Assembly: GCA_023375675.1 (NCBI GenBank)
Contig: JALQBC010000007.1
Span: 372,001-436,000 of the forward strand
Length of the DNA: 64,000 bases
Reading direction: 5' to 3'
Source of the DNA: Cytospora piceicola
Taxonomy: Eukaryota > Ascomycota > Sordariomycetes > Diaporthales > Cytosporaceae
The position numbers were made by a program, and so were the translations under genes. Under the pieces are notes generated by a model. It was not told the DNA's origin, searched no databases, and saw only the letters and a program-made list of their open reading frames with translations. Positions 21,444-33,169 of the stretch are shown piece by piece (the stretch's first letter is position 1; every line of letters begins with the position of its first letter).

Positions 21444-24100
21444 CTAGTTACCCGGATTTGTGGCCACCCAAGCCTCATGCAGAGCCTTTTGCTTCTCCCA
21501 TTCCTTTACCAACTTCTTCTTCCTGCTCTTCGACACCTCCTTGCCCTCTGTGTCTTTCAGTGGAAGACCGTCCGAGTCCCACTCCGAGAACTCGGCCGTT
21601 TGGAACATGTCCAGGTGGCTCTGCTTTGCCTTCTCCGCGAGCAGTCTCTTCTTTTCTGCCTCCTCATTCTCCCTCTTCAGCCGGGCCTCCGTCTTGGCAG
21701 CGGCGGCGGCCTCGCGCGTGGCCCGAGTATTCCGTAAGAACCGATCAACTGGGCGCACTAGGGCGGGGAGCGGTGGGTCGCGGTCCTCGAGATATACTCC
21801 AAGGTTCCAGAGGTGTGTGTCTCGGAGCTGGTCGCAAAGTTCGAGCAGGTCCTTCGCAGGGGCATTCTCCTCCGCAAGTTTGGAGGTGTCCTGGACGAAC
21901 TTGTCCAAAACCTGGGCGTGTGGGTTTGATTCCGACCCAGTTGTTGCTGGGGCGGTAGTACTAGTCTTGCGCAGCGGCGCACGAGCCTCATCGATGATTT
22001 CCTTAAGAGCTGTATGGTCGATGGTCTCGGAAACGGCGAGCTGCCTAACCTTGTCGCGCAGCTCGGACGCTGGGTAGACATAGGGACGGACCGTGGCTGG
22101 GATCTCGAGGCCGGACCATGCCACGCGAGCCGCATCCTGGAAGTCACCTTGGTGATCCAGGCCGAAGATGGTAACTATGCGCGTTATCCAGCTTGATATG
22201 AGCAGGAGTATGTCATCGGACGGCTTAGAAGCAAGGTTGTACTCGTTAACCAGATCAGACAGGACTCGCATGGCTACTGGTGTGTTGAAAGAGTCACGCA
22301 GTGCTTCATCCAACTTCTCTTTCGCCGCCTCCAATGCGGCGAAGAGCTGTCGATCCGTCGGGCTAGCATTGTGCTCATCGTAAGATCCCGTCGTGCCATT
22401 GCGGCCTCGCGCAGCCTCCAAGCTCTTGAAGAAAAGGTTGTTCATCTTGCTTTCCCAAGACGCCGTAGCTTTCAGCATATCCTCTGTCACCTCAATGCCA
22501 TCTGCCCAAGAGCTTAGCAAGAAGCAGACGCGAAGGGATCGCGGCGTCCATTCTGGTTGAAGCAAGGCATCGCGCACTGTCGTGAAATTCTTCAAACTCT
22601 TGCTCATCTTCATCCCTTGGATACTGAGGTGGCCCATATGGAGGAAGTAGTTGATCCACTGAACGGGAGCATTGTCGACTGTCCAGTAAGCTTCAGACTG
22701 AGCAAGCTCATTATCGTGATGAGGGAAGCGCAGATCACATCCTCCAGAGTGCAAGTCGATGACCTGGCCAAGCACGGCTGATGCCATGGCGGAGCATTCG
22801 ATGTGCCAACCAGGACGTCCTTCGCCCCAGGGACTTGGCCATGATGGCTCGCCTGGCTTACTAGCTTTCCAGCTGTAACGAAAGTTAGTGACTAGTTCAA
22901 TGCCCCTTGGGAGCAAGACTATGAGGGAACCTACAGAGCGAAATCACTGTCGTTGCGCTTGACTGATGTGCGCGCAAGCGACCCTTCGCCGTCGGCCAAC
23001 AGTGCCTTGTCATTCCTATTCTGGGGCTCGAGCCGAGCATAGGCATGGCCGGCTTTCTCAAATGCTTCGATGTCGAAATAGACGGATCCATCAGGAGTCG
23101 AGTATGCGAACTTGTTGTCGACGATTTTCGCCACGAAGCTGACAATCTGCGGGATGTACTCGGAGACACGGGTCACGACGTCCGGCTTTAGCACATTTAG
23201 GGCACCCATATCCTCGAAGAAACGATCTTCGAACTTGCGAGTGAGGTTGAGGAACAGGTCGTGGTCGTGGGAATCGATACTGGAGCTGTGCAGTGAGTCA
23301 AGGTATGGTAGAAGAATGTCTTCAGTCTCTCGTAGGAGAGAGGCTGAACTGGATGGGTGTTGCAGGGCCTCGGCAGCCGCTGCCGCGGCCTTGAGGTGCA
23401 TCTTCAGCTTGGCCTCCTTGTCGCCAGGCGCATCACCTGGTGCCAGCGCCTGGCCATCGAGAACTCGTTTGTAATGCTCCCCCACCAATGTTCCGTATGT
23501 TTCTGGTGTAACATCAGCTGGCAGAAGCGGGAGACGCGTGCGTGTATATTGTTGGAAAGCCGCCCGGGTCGTCCCTAAAACAGCGGTACTGGGAGCTTCG
23601 TTCGCGCGACTCTCGTGTTCTTTCTTCAATTGCTCATAGAAGTGATGTTGCCTGGCGCGAAGGATAATCTTGTCATCGACCTGTTCGGTGCATGCGCCTC
23701 GTCAGCTCGTTATTTGCGCAAGAGGAAAGGCTACAACGTACGTCGGTAATGTTCATAACGAATTGGATCGGTAGCTGGAAGTAGTCTCGCATTATACGGC
23801 GGATGATGTCGGTCGAGACGTAATTTCGGCCATGCCCAAGATGTGCGTCATCATACGTAGTCGGTCCACAGGTACTGCGTGATAAGTTCTGTTGTCAGCC
23901 AAGTGAAGTCCAAACACCGGCACGAAGCACTGATAATTGACTTACTACCAGGTAACGACATCGCTCTTTTCTGGTATGAATGTGTCTTTCGATCGAGTAA
24001 GGGAGTTGTACACCTTCAGGGGAGGGGCGAGGTTGAGGTCGGACAGGGAGTAGGAGGTAGCTTGCGGCTGCGCCCATGGCGGCTGCGTTGTGGAAGCCAT
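21444..24100 (-). CDS. CRS1: Cysteinyl-tRNA synthetase
   Basis: Class I aminoacyl-tRNA synthetase that charges tRNA-Cys. Exons are 24100-23946, 23874-23742, 23680-22935 and 22872-21444, giving 820 aa in frame. The Zn/HIGH region is [32 protein letters not shown] follows across the second intron. [10 protein letters not shown] and [13 protein letters not shown] give the remaining zinc-binding and substrate residues. The KMSKS loop is [10 protein letters not shown] Lys/Glu-rich C-terminal extension is usual for eukaryotic cytosolic forms. No clear mitochondrial presequence was seen; an alternative upstream start for a mitochondrial form cannot be excluded. A TGACTCA site lies upstream. Confidence 0.96.
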
Positions 24101-24261
24101 GATGCGCCTCCAAGTTGGATTGTAGGTGATCTTTGCTTGGGTCAGTCTTGGGCGAAGACGGTGCAGATTGAGGCCGGGCTGGCTGGTGAGCTTTGCCTTC
24201 AGCAGGTGGGACATGGAATAAAGGTGTCCGATTCTGAAAGGTGCTGTCCTCAAAGGCGCGG

Positions 24262-24268
24262 TGACTCA
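24262..24268. promoter_or_regulatory. TGACTCA (CPC-1/Gcn4 site) upstream of CRS1
   Basis: Perfect TGACTCA about 165 bp upstream of the CRS1 start. In ascomycetes this is the binding site of the Gcn4/CPC-1/CpcA activator, which induces amino-acid and aminoacyl-tRNA synthetase genes on starvation. The site is seen; its use is inferred. Confidence 0.55.
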
Positions 24269-25277
24269 GTGGATAACGAGATTTGGAGAAAGAGGGTCGG
24301 TCGGGGTTTCCGACCGTTTGACGTCCCTTAGTAAGCAAGCTGTCGCGCAAGAACCTTAGAAACTTGCGGGGGGTACCCCGGCCCGTCCCGACCCCGCGAA
24401 GTCATTCAGCCTTACTCGGGGGGTCTCAGTGAGCTCCGCCAATCTCTTCACATGTATGGATCTCGAGAATTAGTCTCGATCTCCGCTGGCTCCCTGTCCG
24501 AGCCAATGATGTCGTACAGAGCATTCCCACGAAGCATTGACGCGAGTTGTTGATCACCCTTGTTAAGGCTAGAGTCATCTTGATATCGCAGGTTGCTTTT
24601 GATAGTACACACCTGACATCTGACTAAGTACATAGCTCGACAGCTCATGCAAGAAACCTCCAAACCCCGAGAGACATGATGATTGGGGTCGCTCTGACTA
24701 CTCATGGGCTGCATCCCAAAGTAAGAGCAAGATCACTCTGGAGTATAATCCATCTGCCTATGCTGAGTTGGAACCATGATGCCCTTCGCCTACCAGCCGC
24801 CTGGGCGAGCTTCCCAGATGGTGGTTCGATGATCCTCGCTGTTGCTTCCCTTCGTCGTTCTTCTCCCGCCGAATAGATGAGGGCATCTCTAAGATGCACT
24901 AGCTTGCTAAGCTTCCCCTGCGCCCAGAGCATCTTTCTGTACCATCTCTGTCTTGTATACTAGTAGAGCTTGCCGCCGTTTCTACAAGCAAACTTCGGGG
25001 CTGAAGTGTTCTAGATGTCAGCTATCTACCAAGATAGCTTCTACTAAAAGCAGGGAAGCTGCAGTCCTACACGGCTCATCCGGTCTAAATGCCGGAGACA
25101 GGTAAGTCTTGCATTCGTACTATATTGTTATTTGTTATCCGGGGCATTGGGATGAGAGGCTCTGCCGGCAGCTCGTCGATTCTCAGAGGAACTGGATGAT
25201 ACTGGCAGGTATAACTGGGAACCCTCCTCAACGACACAATTCCCCGTGATCCGTACCGCAAGTGTCATGTCGTCGCT

Positions 25278-25344
25278 GACAGAGCATAGGGCACTGGTCT
25301 GGGCAGCGCCCCCTGCTTCGCCATTTGCGTTATGTGAGTTGGCC
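25278..25344 (+). pseudogene. Possible AVT1-like relic
   Basis: This stretch aligns with the end of AVT1 exon 4 and its donor (17695-17760). Both share GGCAGCGC, then TGCTT, then TTTGCGTTA or CTGCGTTAC, followed by a GTGAGTT donor and GGCC. A stop codon interrupts the relic frame (GCA TAG). The similarity is short and upstream sequence aligns poorly, so a chance match remains possible. Confidence 0.3.
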
Positions 25345-25494
25345 CCATCCCGTTTCCCATTTCTCATTTTCGTATTGCTTATCCCTTTGTCCGTCCATTT
25401 GCACAACCCTCTACCTATCTACTTAGACATGGAGCCCTTAAGCCGATGAGATCACATGTCCTGACATCGGGATAGTATGTGTACATGCACTACT

Positions 25495-25504
25495 TACCTA
25501 GGTA
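25495..25504. repeat. TACCTAGGTA palindrome
   Basis: Exact copy of the dispersed palindromic decamer described in the findings. Confidence 0.9.
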
Positions 25505-25817
25505 GACTCTTCTAGCCTCTCGCTCATCGGGATTGGGTTTTGCTTTCCTTATCGGCTCTGATATGCTTTTAATATTTGACCATGCGCGGTAGTCGATATA
25601 GGGGAACGGCAAGAACTCAAATTCCCGTAATGATAAGAGATCTGGGGCAGGTTTAGGTCCGTCAATTCTGGCCCCGAAATATATAGCAGACGACACAGCT
25701 CTGTATAACCTCCATTTCTACACGATGTCTAGCGTCAGCATTTTTGCCTTGGGTTAATGGGGTATCACTGGCAGTGCGGTGTTACTGCAGCTAGTAGACA
25801 GGCACTCCTCCAGCAAG

Positions 25818-27615
25818 TCATAACTCGTCACGAGTAGCTGTGCCTCCTGTTTCCCTGTGCACACCAGAAGATGTCTGAGAAGACACCACCGTGCCGGCCT
25901 CCACAAGCACCAACTCATCAATCCTCTCCTCGGAATATTCAACCCGCTTCCAAGTCTTGATGTTTCCTATCCTCGTGTCGAGTTCCCAGACGCGCGTTCG
26001 CCGGTGATATCGCTCTTCGCCGTACGAGCAGTAACCCCCAAAGCCGCTACCGCCACCATAGCACAGCCAAGGACCTAACTGAGTCTGAGGAGCTTGGCGG
26101 CCCTCCCGATGCCCATCTCCATATCGATGGCGATCTCTGTCGCGCGGTGGCAGCAGACCGCAGAAGTCGTTGACGTGATCGTGACCGCAGCCCACTGCCA
26201 TGATGCCTTCTCTGGATAGGGCGCGGTAGAAGTGGGAATTAAAGCTGGGACCCTCAGTCGGTTCTCTTCGGCGGCCGCCCCGTATTATCAAATGGCTGTC
26301 TGCGTACTCGGGAAGGGGAATATGCATGAAGGCCAGTGACAAGTGATAGTGTTTGGGGATGTCACCCTCATCCTCGTGGTTTGCCTCGCGCGCCTTCCGC
26401 AATGCCTGCGAGGTGGAAGTGAACCAATCAATCTGGCTCTGCTTAATCCAGTCGTAGTCCGGATTCTTGACCTTGCTCGGTATCTGGCCATGAGAGTCGA
26501 CGAAATACAATGTCAATAACGACACTTCGAATTCCGATGATGCGCTATGGGCAAGCACCGGGAGGTAATAGTTGCCTACGCCGTCGACGTGTTCTGGGCC
26601 GGGCTGACAAAGGCTGAAAGGCATATCTTTAAGCAGAGACATTTGTGCTGTACCTGTCATCATGATTGTTGGTGAGCAAGAGTCCTTGCAGATGAACGAG
26701 TGTCACGATACGCAATGTTAGGTACTCACGCGGTAATGAGTATACGCCCTCGGCATCATGATTGCCAAAGACGGCCGCGTACGGCACCCGACGCTCAATC
26801 AGTGGGGCAACCACCTTGAAGAGGGCGGACTGACTGTCAGGTATGTCGTGGTGCAGTTGGTCGCCCGTGAGAACCACGAGGTCAGGCTCCTCGTTGTCGA
26901 GAATTGCACCAAGAAAGTTGACGGTGAGCGGATCGGCCTCGCTGGGAGGCAGAGGCCGCCCGTGGGCATCAATGGCATCTCTGCACACGCCAACTCCAGT
27001 CACCATGTGCGTGTCGGAGATCTGAACAACCTTGAACTTGCCATTCTCCCGGACCCTAAGGGGAACACGAGGATTCTGGGGTTCATGTGGATCTGAGTTC
27101 AAATATCGCATGGTTAATTTTGGAACTGGCACCTCTGGCTGGCAATTGGGCAGCTGGAGCGGCCGTTGCATGAGTGTCCACTGCGGTCGTGGATCGACAG
27201 CATCTACACCAAATAGCACGTCGACACTCGTCACGACCACAGCCTGAGGTTTATTATTGCACATATAAGGTTGTCTTCTCACCCATATTCCGGCGGGCCG
27301 TTCTTCCCATGAAGATATGGACTTCAATTCGACATGATCGTGCAGTCCCAGATCTCCAACTCTGATATCCGTAATCACCAGGTCGTCAGCCGCAAGGTCC
27401 TTTTCCCATTTCTGCGCCACTTGAAGCCATGCGGTTCTCTGAGATGTATGAAGGTAGAGCTCCTTCTCTATGCGATTCCATTCCTGCAAGTTCAATGTGC
27501 AGTCGTCGACACATGTATCAGTTGTAGTGCAGAAGCAAACGGTCAAATCCGTGACCACTTTGCGGTCGGGAGATTGATGGAAGCTCATGGTAGCAGGATC
27601 GGATGATGTCGACAT
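25818..27615 (-). CDS. Dcr2-like calcineurin-type phosphoesterase
   Basis: Metallophosphatase of the Dcr2 family; yeast Dcr2 affects cell-cycle entry and dampens Ire1 signalling. Exons are 27615-26730 and 26653-25818, giving 573 aa in frame. The N-terminal part matches the Dcr2 pattern (VVTDLTV, NRIEKELYLH, DDLVITDIRVGD). The metal-binding motifs are ISDTHMV, LTGDQLHHD, FGNHDAEG and GCGHDHVNDFCG. The start is the first well-placed ATG. The N-terminal membrane anchor usual in the family is not seen; an upstream exon within about 27,650-27,780 could supply it. The C-terminus is ATRDEL, resembling an ER-retrieval tetrapeptide. Confidence 0.85.
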
Positions 27616-27917
27616 CTTAAAATGGGACGGCCAGAATTTTTGATGAAGCAAATAACCAAAATGATAGCTGACGCCGGCTTGAACGCGATCACTGGCGTAA
27701 ACATTCCGTTGTGGCAGTTGTCCAGGTACTTACACATGCAAAACGAGCGGGCACTCATCTCATGCATGCCTCATCTTCCTCAGTTGTGTGATTTTTTAAG
27801 CCATGTTTATTATCATATTTCGACTCCGCCACCGTTCCCATAGTACTTGCACCCTTATCAAGCGCGTAAGAATGGACTCTTTGAACACAGGTAGTTGTTG
27901 GCTTCATTGCTGCAGCA

Positions 27918-27927
27918 TACCTAGGTA
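27918..27927. repeat. TACCTAGGTA palindrome
   Basis: Exact decamer about 300 bp upstream of the Dcr2-like start. Confidence 0.9.
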
Positions 27928-28072
27928 CTTACCCTGTAGCAGAATGACGTTGTGCTGCAGGTAGTCTGATTACGTAAAGTCAACGACGAAGCTTCGGGCC
28001 GTAAAAGCCCGGGCGGTCAAAATTCTGGTAGTGGGGCAGACCTCCGAAGTCAGAAAAATATTTTGCCTCTCC

Positions 28073-28080
28073 TATATAAG
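28073..28080 (+). promoter_or_regulatory. TATA box-like TATATAAG
   Basis: TATATAAG is followed by a CT-rich stretch, as in strong fungal promoters. About 85 bp downstream a tiny spliced frame begins (ATG 28164, intron 28181-28249), which ends after 15 codons. No gene could be attached to it. Confidence 0.4.
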
Positions 28081-29501
28081 AGTGTCGTCTTCCTCTACCT
28101 TCCACTTTCATACTATCTATCCTCTCAACATTGACTGGATACCTGGACAGCACAACATCATCTATGCTCTGTCTACTAACGTAAGTACTATTCGCATTTC
28201 TACCCCTACTCTATGTCGTTATGATTCAATCAACCCCACAACTTCGCAGTTTCCACGCTAGCCGTCGTCAAGCCTATTAGACGTGCATTGAGCGCAGAAA
28301 AAGCCTTTCTTGGATGTATGAACGACATCAATGATCTGCTACTTTTGAAGCCTTCATTTGGTGGTCTTTAGCTAACCATCTGTCTAAAGAACTTAGGATA
28401 TCGCCAGGAGCCACTGCCGAGTCTGCACGAGCTTGAGGCTCCCTGACAGGCATGCCATCAGTCGAGTTGGGCTTGACCTATGATGTTTCAGTCGTACGCG
28501 ACATTGAATGCTGTTACTGTTTTGGTACTCACCTCGACGCGCTATTTGGCTTATCCATCGTGTGTGTCTTAATATTATCAATCATTTCACCTGCTCCTTC
28601 GCCCCAACGTTGACCTACGGATGCCTGGTTGCATGCCCAATAACTCTTCTCGAAAGCTTGTATGAGGTCATGCACGTGCGATCACTCAACACTTTAATGG
28701 TCCGTGATAAGTTTTTGACGTTGGAAGTTCGTTCGCGTGTTTCTTTCGTATCTTTTAAGAATCACTGGATGATCAAGGATGATCTTGACCTTGGATTACG
28801 GATTAGGGTCAAATTGTCCCCTTATATAGGCGCTGAAAGTTTACATGTGCAAACTGGACGGCTACATAGGTATGTTGCACTCCTGTGCAGAAGGCCAGTG
28901 CAAAGTCTTGGTGAACGGTTCAATGTTCTATCAGAACCAACAAGTGCCAACCCTACTTCTCGTTTCTCGGTATCGTTCTCCGAATTGAATTGAACTGAAT
29001 TGATAGCTCAGGCTAGAGTTTTGCAATGATACCTGCTTGAGTACTCAAGTGTCTCGATAGCGGAGAGGAAGTTGTATGCTCTATTCACCGTACACAAAGT
29101 TGACACAATATCCGAAACGATCTATCAGTTGACTCTTAAAACCATCAGAGTCTGTTTGAATTCGACCTCTTGATTATCTGGTACTCCTTCCTTATGCCCA
29201 GTGATAAGTAGGCAAGTCAGGCTGCTTATTAACGCAATGAATTTTGGACCAAATGCGAGGTACCAGCACGCCGTCATAGTCCAGATGGCTGTTGTAGTTG
29301 TACATATGCAGCTGAGCCGTACACATACGGTACCACGACGTGCAGATCGGTTTCGGAGAGCTTTTAGCTCCCGTCCAGCTGGCTTCAATCCGGGCCGCCT
29401 TCGTCAATGTATCGCCGAGCGCTAGCGGGTCCGGGCGTGGTTAGCTGCCGTAAGTACCCAGATACTGAACTGTTCCAGCAGCAGCTAAAGTTCGAAAGGA
29501 C

Positions 29502-29511
29502 TACCTAGGTA
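29502..29511. repeat. TACCTAGGTA palindrome
   Basis: Exact copy of the dispersed decamer in noncoding sequence. Confidence 0.9.
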
Positions 29512-30162
29512 TCTATACAGAGTCTCGCTGGCTCGATCAAATTCAAAGTGATTTCTTACTTGGGATAAATATCCCGAAACTTCTATCTGTTATGTGAGGA
29601 ATATGCTGTGGAGTGCCCGTTGTACCTGAGAAATTTACCAAGTTGTTCTGACGACAACGGAGTGTGTCGATCCTCCATCTTGGGCATAACAAACATGTGG
29701 GTTTCATACCGACTCTTCTCAATCTGTACATATGGTTGTAGCATTTGGTTTTTCAGCGGTTCGAATTATTAGCGCTCATCCGCTTTCACCTGGCAAATGG
29801 CTCAACACCCCCAATCTAATATGCAATTTAACACCTAGCCTTTCCTTCGTGTCAAAAGGTTCATGGTCTGGCATATCTGGGCATTTTCGGGACTACAATG
29901 TGGACGTATATGACATGATGGAAGAAGGGTACGTCAAGAGGCCTTATTGCTCGAGAGAGGACACTATTTGGCACGTGTGAAACTTGATTTTGAGCTTCAA
30001 CATCCCGGCCCGCTACCACGGAAATACTGATGGCATCAAGTACCTCGCCATTTCTCATAAATGGTCAACTGGTTACTCGAAAAGAACGGCCAGGTATTGT
30101 TGTTTTACAGAACCAACACATTTGTTCAGCCAATCGCCCCATGCAAAGAACCAAACGCGGAA

Positions 30163-30172
30163 TACCTAGGTA
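30163..30172. repeat. TACCTAGGTA palindrome
   Basis: Exact copy of the dispersed decamer, about 760 bp upstream of FRS2. Confidence 0.9.
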
Positions 30173-30810
30173 CTTTGGGTCAATTGTGAGGCGCCAAGCA
30201 AGGACCAGCCTGACGAAGGAAACATTGAAGGGAAGCGGTTGCGTCCCGTCCGCCGTATCTCATTCTGGCAATCGGCCGGAAGTATATGATTTCCAGATAG
30301 GATCCACTCCAGGCTGGCCAAAATTCACAGCTGAGCATCGATGGAGGAACAAGCGCAAGGCCCATTACCCCTCGAAATTGCCATGCCCCGAACCTTCAAA
30401 TTCCTGGTAGAGCTACATCGATGCGAACATTGGCACGGCGTTATGATCACACGAATGGCGAACACTATAGATTGCTTCACCCTGCTCAAGGATAGCAGGA
30501 GTATTTATTGGGACGATCTAAATCTTCTGGAGACCTGTATCATATGAGTGAAGTGTATTTGCTCACAGATTATGTGACATTGTTTCAGCACTCTTGAAGT
30601 ATTGCGTACTTGCAGGAATAATATATGAATGAGTGATCAGGATTTGACTGACTTTTTGACTTACATGTAGATTAAACCCCTGCACGATATAGGTACGTAC
30701 CGTGTGTTGATTACCTAATGTCAGTAATATGCCACTATGTCCGTGCCCCGCGCTGCCTGCCGCGGCACCTCTCGCCGAAATCGCGGGGTGGACATTCTAA
30801 TTCTCATTTG

Positions 30811-30817
30811 TGACTCA
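30811..30817. promoter_or_regulatory. TGACTCA (CPC-1/Gcn4 site) upstream of FRS2
   Basis: Perfect TGACTCA about 120 bp upstream of the FRS2 start. It is the same heptamer as upstream of CRS1, consistent with shared control by the Gcn4/CPC-1 activator (inferred). Confidence 0.55.
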
Positions 30818-30933
30818 ATTGCACTTGGAAGTACACGATTTCCCGGGAACCTCGACAGCCAACTTTCGAAGAGCCAAGTTACCGACAAACGCACCACAAG
30901 ACGCCACCGAGACACCACCCCCGAAAACTCTCA

Positions 30934-33169
30934 ATGGAGTTCCAAACCGTACACCGGCCCGCCCCGGGCCAGGATGGTGCAGAGGGCGATCTCGCCGTCA
31001 AGATACTCAAAGCGCTTGACGAGACCACCACTACGCCCTTGCTGTCTGGGAGCGCCTTCCCGTCTTCAAGCTTCGCCGAGCTGAAGGCATCCCTCGATAA
31101 GCTGGCCTCGCGAGAGATGGTACGCTTCGACACAACCGAGCAAGAAATAGCAGTTTTGGAAGAGGAAGGCGAGTACATCGTCGCCAACGGCAGCCACGAA
31201 GCTCGTGTGTTCAAGGCGTTGCTGGCCGCTGGAGAGACGGGCTTGACCGTTCAGGAACTGGAAAAGGCAATGGGGGACAAGAATACCGCAAAGGTTGGAC
31301 AGGGGCGGGCTTTCAAGGACAAATGGATTGCCAAGACCGCAGGTGCGTGTTCACCATTCCGAATATCTCCCTACCGTGAAGCCACCTCGGGCAGTAGCTA
31401 ATCTGGACATTTGCAGATGGAAGACTCAAGGCGACAGTAGGATTGCGCCCCAACCCTGTCCCCCACAAACAAGACATTGGCTAACTTCCGGTCGCAATAG
31501 CGAGACTCGATACAAGATGTCACCCTGGAGCAGCTGCAGACCGTCAAAGCAACTGGCGCATACCCCGACAAGAAAGTCCTCGCAGAGATGAAGAAGCGCA
31601 AGCTTGTGAAGACGCACAAGAACTTCAGCTTCGAGATCTACAAAGCAGCCAAGTTTGCCCTCAGCATTCCTGAGGAGGCCACCGATTTGACTGCTGATAT
31701 GGTTGCGAACGGCTCGTGGAAGACGGCCACCTTCAAGCCGTACAATTTCCGTGCATTGGGGGCAAAGCAACAAGGCGGTTCGCTGCACCCGCTGAACAAG
31801 GTCCGGACCGAGGTTAGAGAGATCTTCTTCCAGATGGGCTTCGAGGAGATGCCCACGGACAAGTAAGTCGGAAATCAACTTGACGCAGCAACTACCCGCT
31901 GCTTAGGTCATCGTTATATTAACGCGCAGCGTGTTCTAGCTTCGTGGAATCGAGTTTCTGGAATTTCGACGCACTTTTCGTTCCTCAGCAGCACCCGGCA
32001 CGCGATCTGCAGGATACCGTATGCTTCCTACTTCCGAGTTTCTTTACCATCAAGGTTTCCGTTCAGGAGCCTAGCCGACATACTTCCGAGGCCGGTTAGC
32101 TGACATGTCTTTTGATTCGCAGTTCTACATCTCTGACCCCAAATCGGCCGACAGGCCGCGGGCAACGTCACCCGACGATGGAAAAGACTACGAGACTTAC
32201 TGGGAGAACGTGAAGGCGGTGCACCAGGTTTGTGACCTCCAGCTACAGCCCGGCTCATGGCAAACGATCACGCACTACCTCTCCTCTCTTGCAATCTGGA
32301 GACCTTTTGAGTTTCATTTCTTGACTGACTCCACTAACACCTCAAACAGGAAGGCAAATATGGCTCGACAGGATACCGATACCCCTGGGCAGCTGACGAG
32401 GCTTTGAGGCTTGTACTACGAACGCACACGACGGCCGTCAGTGCAAGAATGTTGCACAAGCTTGCCGCCAAGAAGGGGCCTGATGGCCGGCCACCACCTG
32501 CCCGTTACTTCTCCATCGATCGTGTGTTCAGGAACGAGTCCGTCGACGCGACTCATCTCGCCGAGTTCCACCAGGTTGAGGGCGTTATCGCCGATTACGA
32601 TTTGACACTGGGCGGCCTTATGGAGGTAGGTCTCTCCTGCTTCCCGGCATTGGATCATAGACACTGACACTGACAACCTTCTTTAGTTCATTGAAGTCTT
32701 CTTCAGCAGGATGGGACTTACCGGACTCCGCTTCAAGCCGGCATATAACCCTTGTAAGTATTGAAGAATTGCTCTATCAGAGTCGGAGAAATCTGTTAGG
32801 AGCATATATATAAAGCGCATCCCTAACGTTGTTACCTAGACACTGAGCCCAGTATGGAGATTTTCGCATATCACGAGGGCTTGGGCAAACTGATCGAGGT
32901 GGGCAACAGCGGCATGTTCCGTCCAGAGATGCTAGAAGCCATGGGTTTCCCGTAAGTCACTCCTGAATATCTCACCTTGGCGTCGTTTTCTATGGCTAAT
33001 TGGTCCATTCCCATACAGTAAGGATATGCGTGTGTACGGCTGGGGACTCTCGCTAGAGCGGCCTACGATGATCAAGTATGGTATTTCCAACATTCGTGAG
33101 CTCCTCGGCCACAAGGTAGATCTGAACTTTGTTCAGACTAGCCCGGCCGTGCGATTGGATGTGGCATAG
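30934..33169 (+). CDS. FRS2: Phenylalanyl-tRNA synthetase alpha subunit
   Basis: Catalytic alpha subunit of the cytosolic class II (alpha-beta)2 PheRS. Exons are 30934-31342, 31417-31436 (20 nt), 31501-31862, 31940-32018, 32123-32227, 32350-32625, 32687-32753, 32840-32951 and 33019-33169, giving 526 aa in frame. N-terminal winged-helix DNA-binding-like domains ([34 protein letters not shown]) precede the catalytic core. The core shows [10 protein letters not shown] (motif 1 region), [11 protein letters not shown] with EFHQVEG (motif 2) and [15 protein letters not shown] (motif 3). The 20-nt exon encodes DGRLKAT and is needed to keep frame. A TGACTCA site precedes the gene. Confidence 0.95.

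Larger units (their letters stand above)
24269..25817. other. Gene-free region with a relic
   Basis: No intact gene recognised. It contains a short segment resembling the end of AVT1 exon 4 (25278-25344) and one TACCTAGGTA palindrome (25495-25504). Confidence 0.5.
27616..30933. other. Long gene-poor region
   Basis: No conserved coding frame in 3.3 kb. It contains three TACCTAGGTA palindromes, a promoter-like unit at 28031-28280 and the FRS2 promoter. Open frames here are short and resemble nothing I know. Confidence 0.5.

Noticed and set aside
24255..24310. tRNA-like start (GCGCGGTGACTCAGTGGATAACG)
   Set aside because: No pairing T arm or acceptor 3' strand follows; the striking part is better read as a TGACTCA site.
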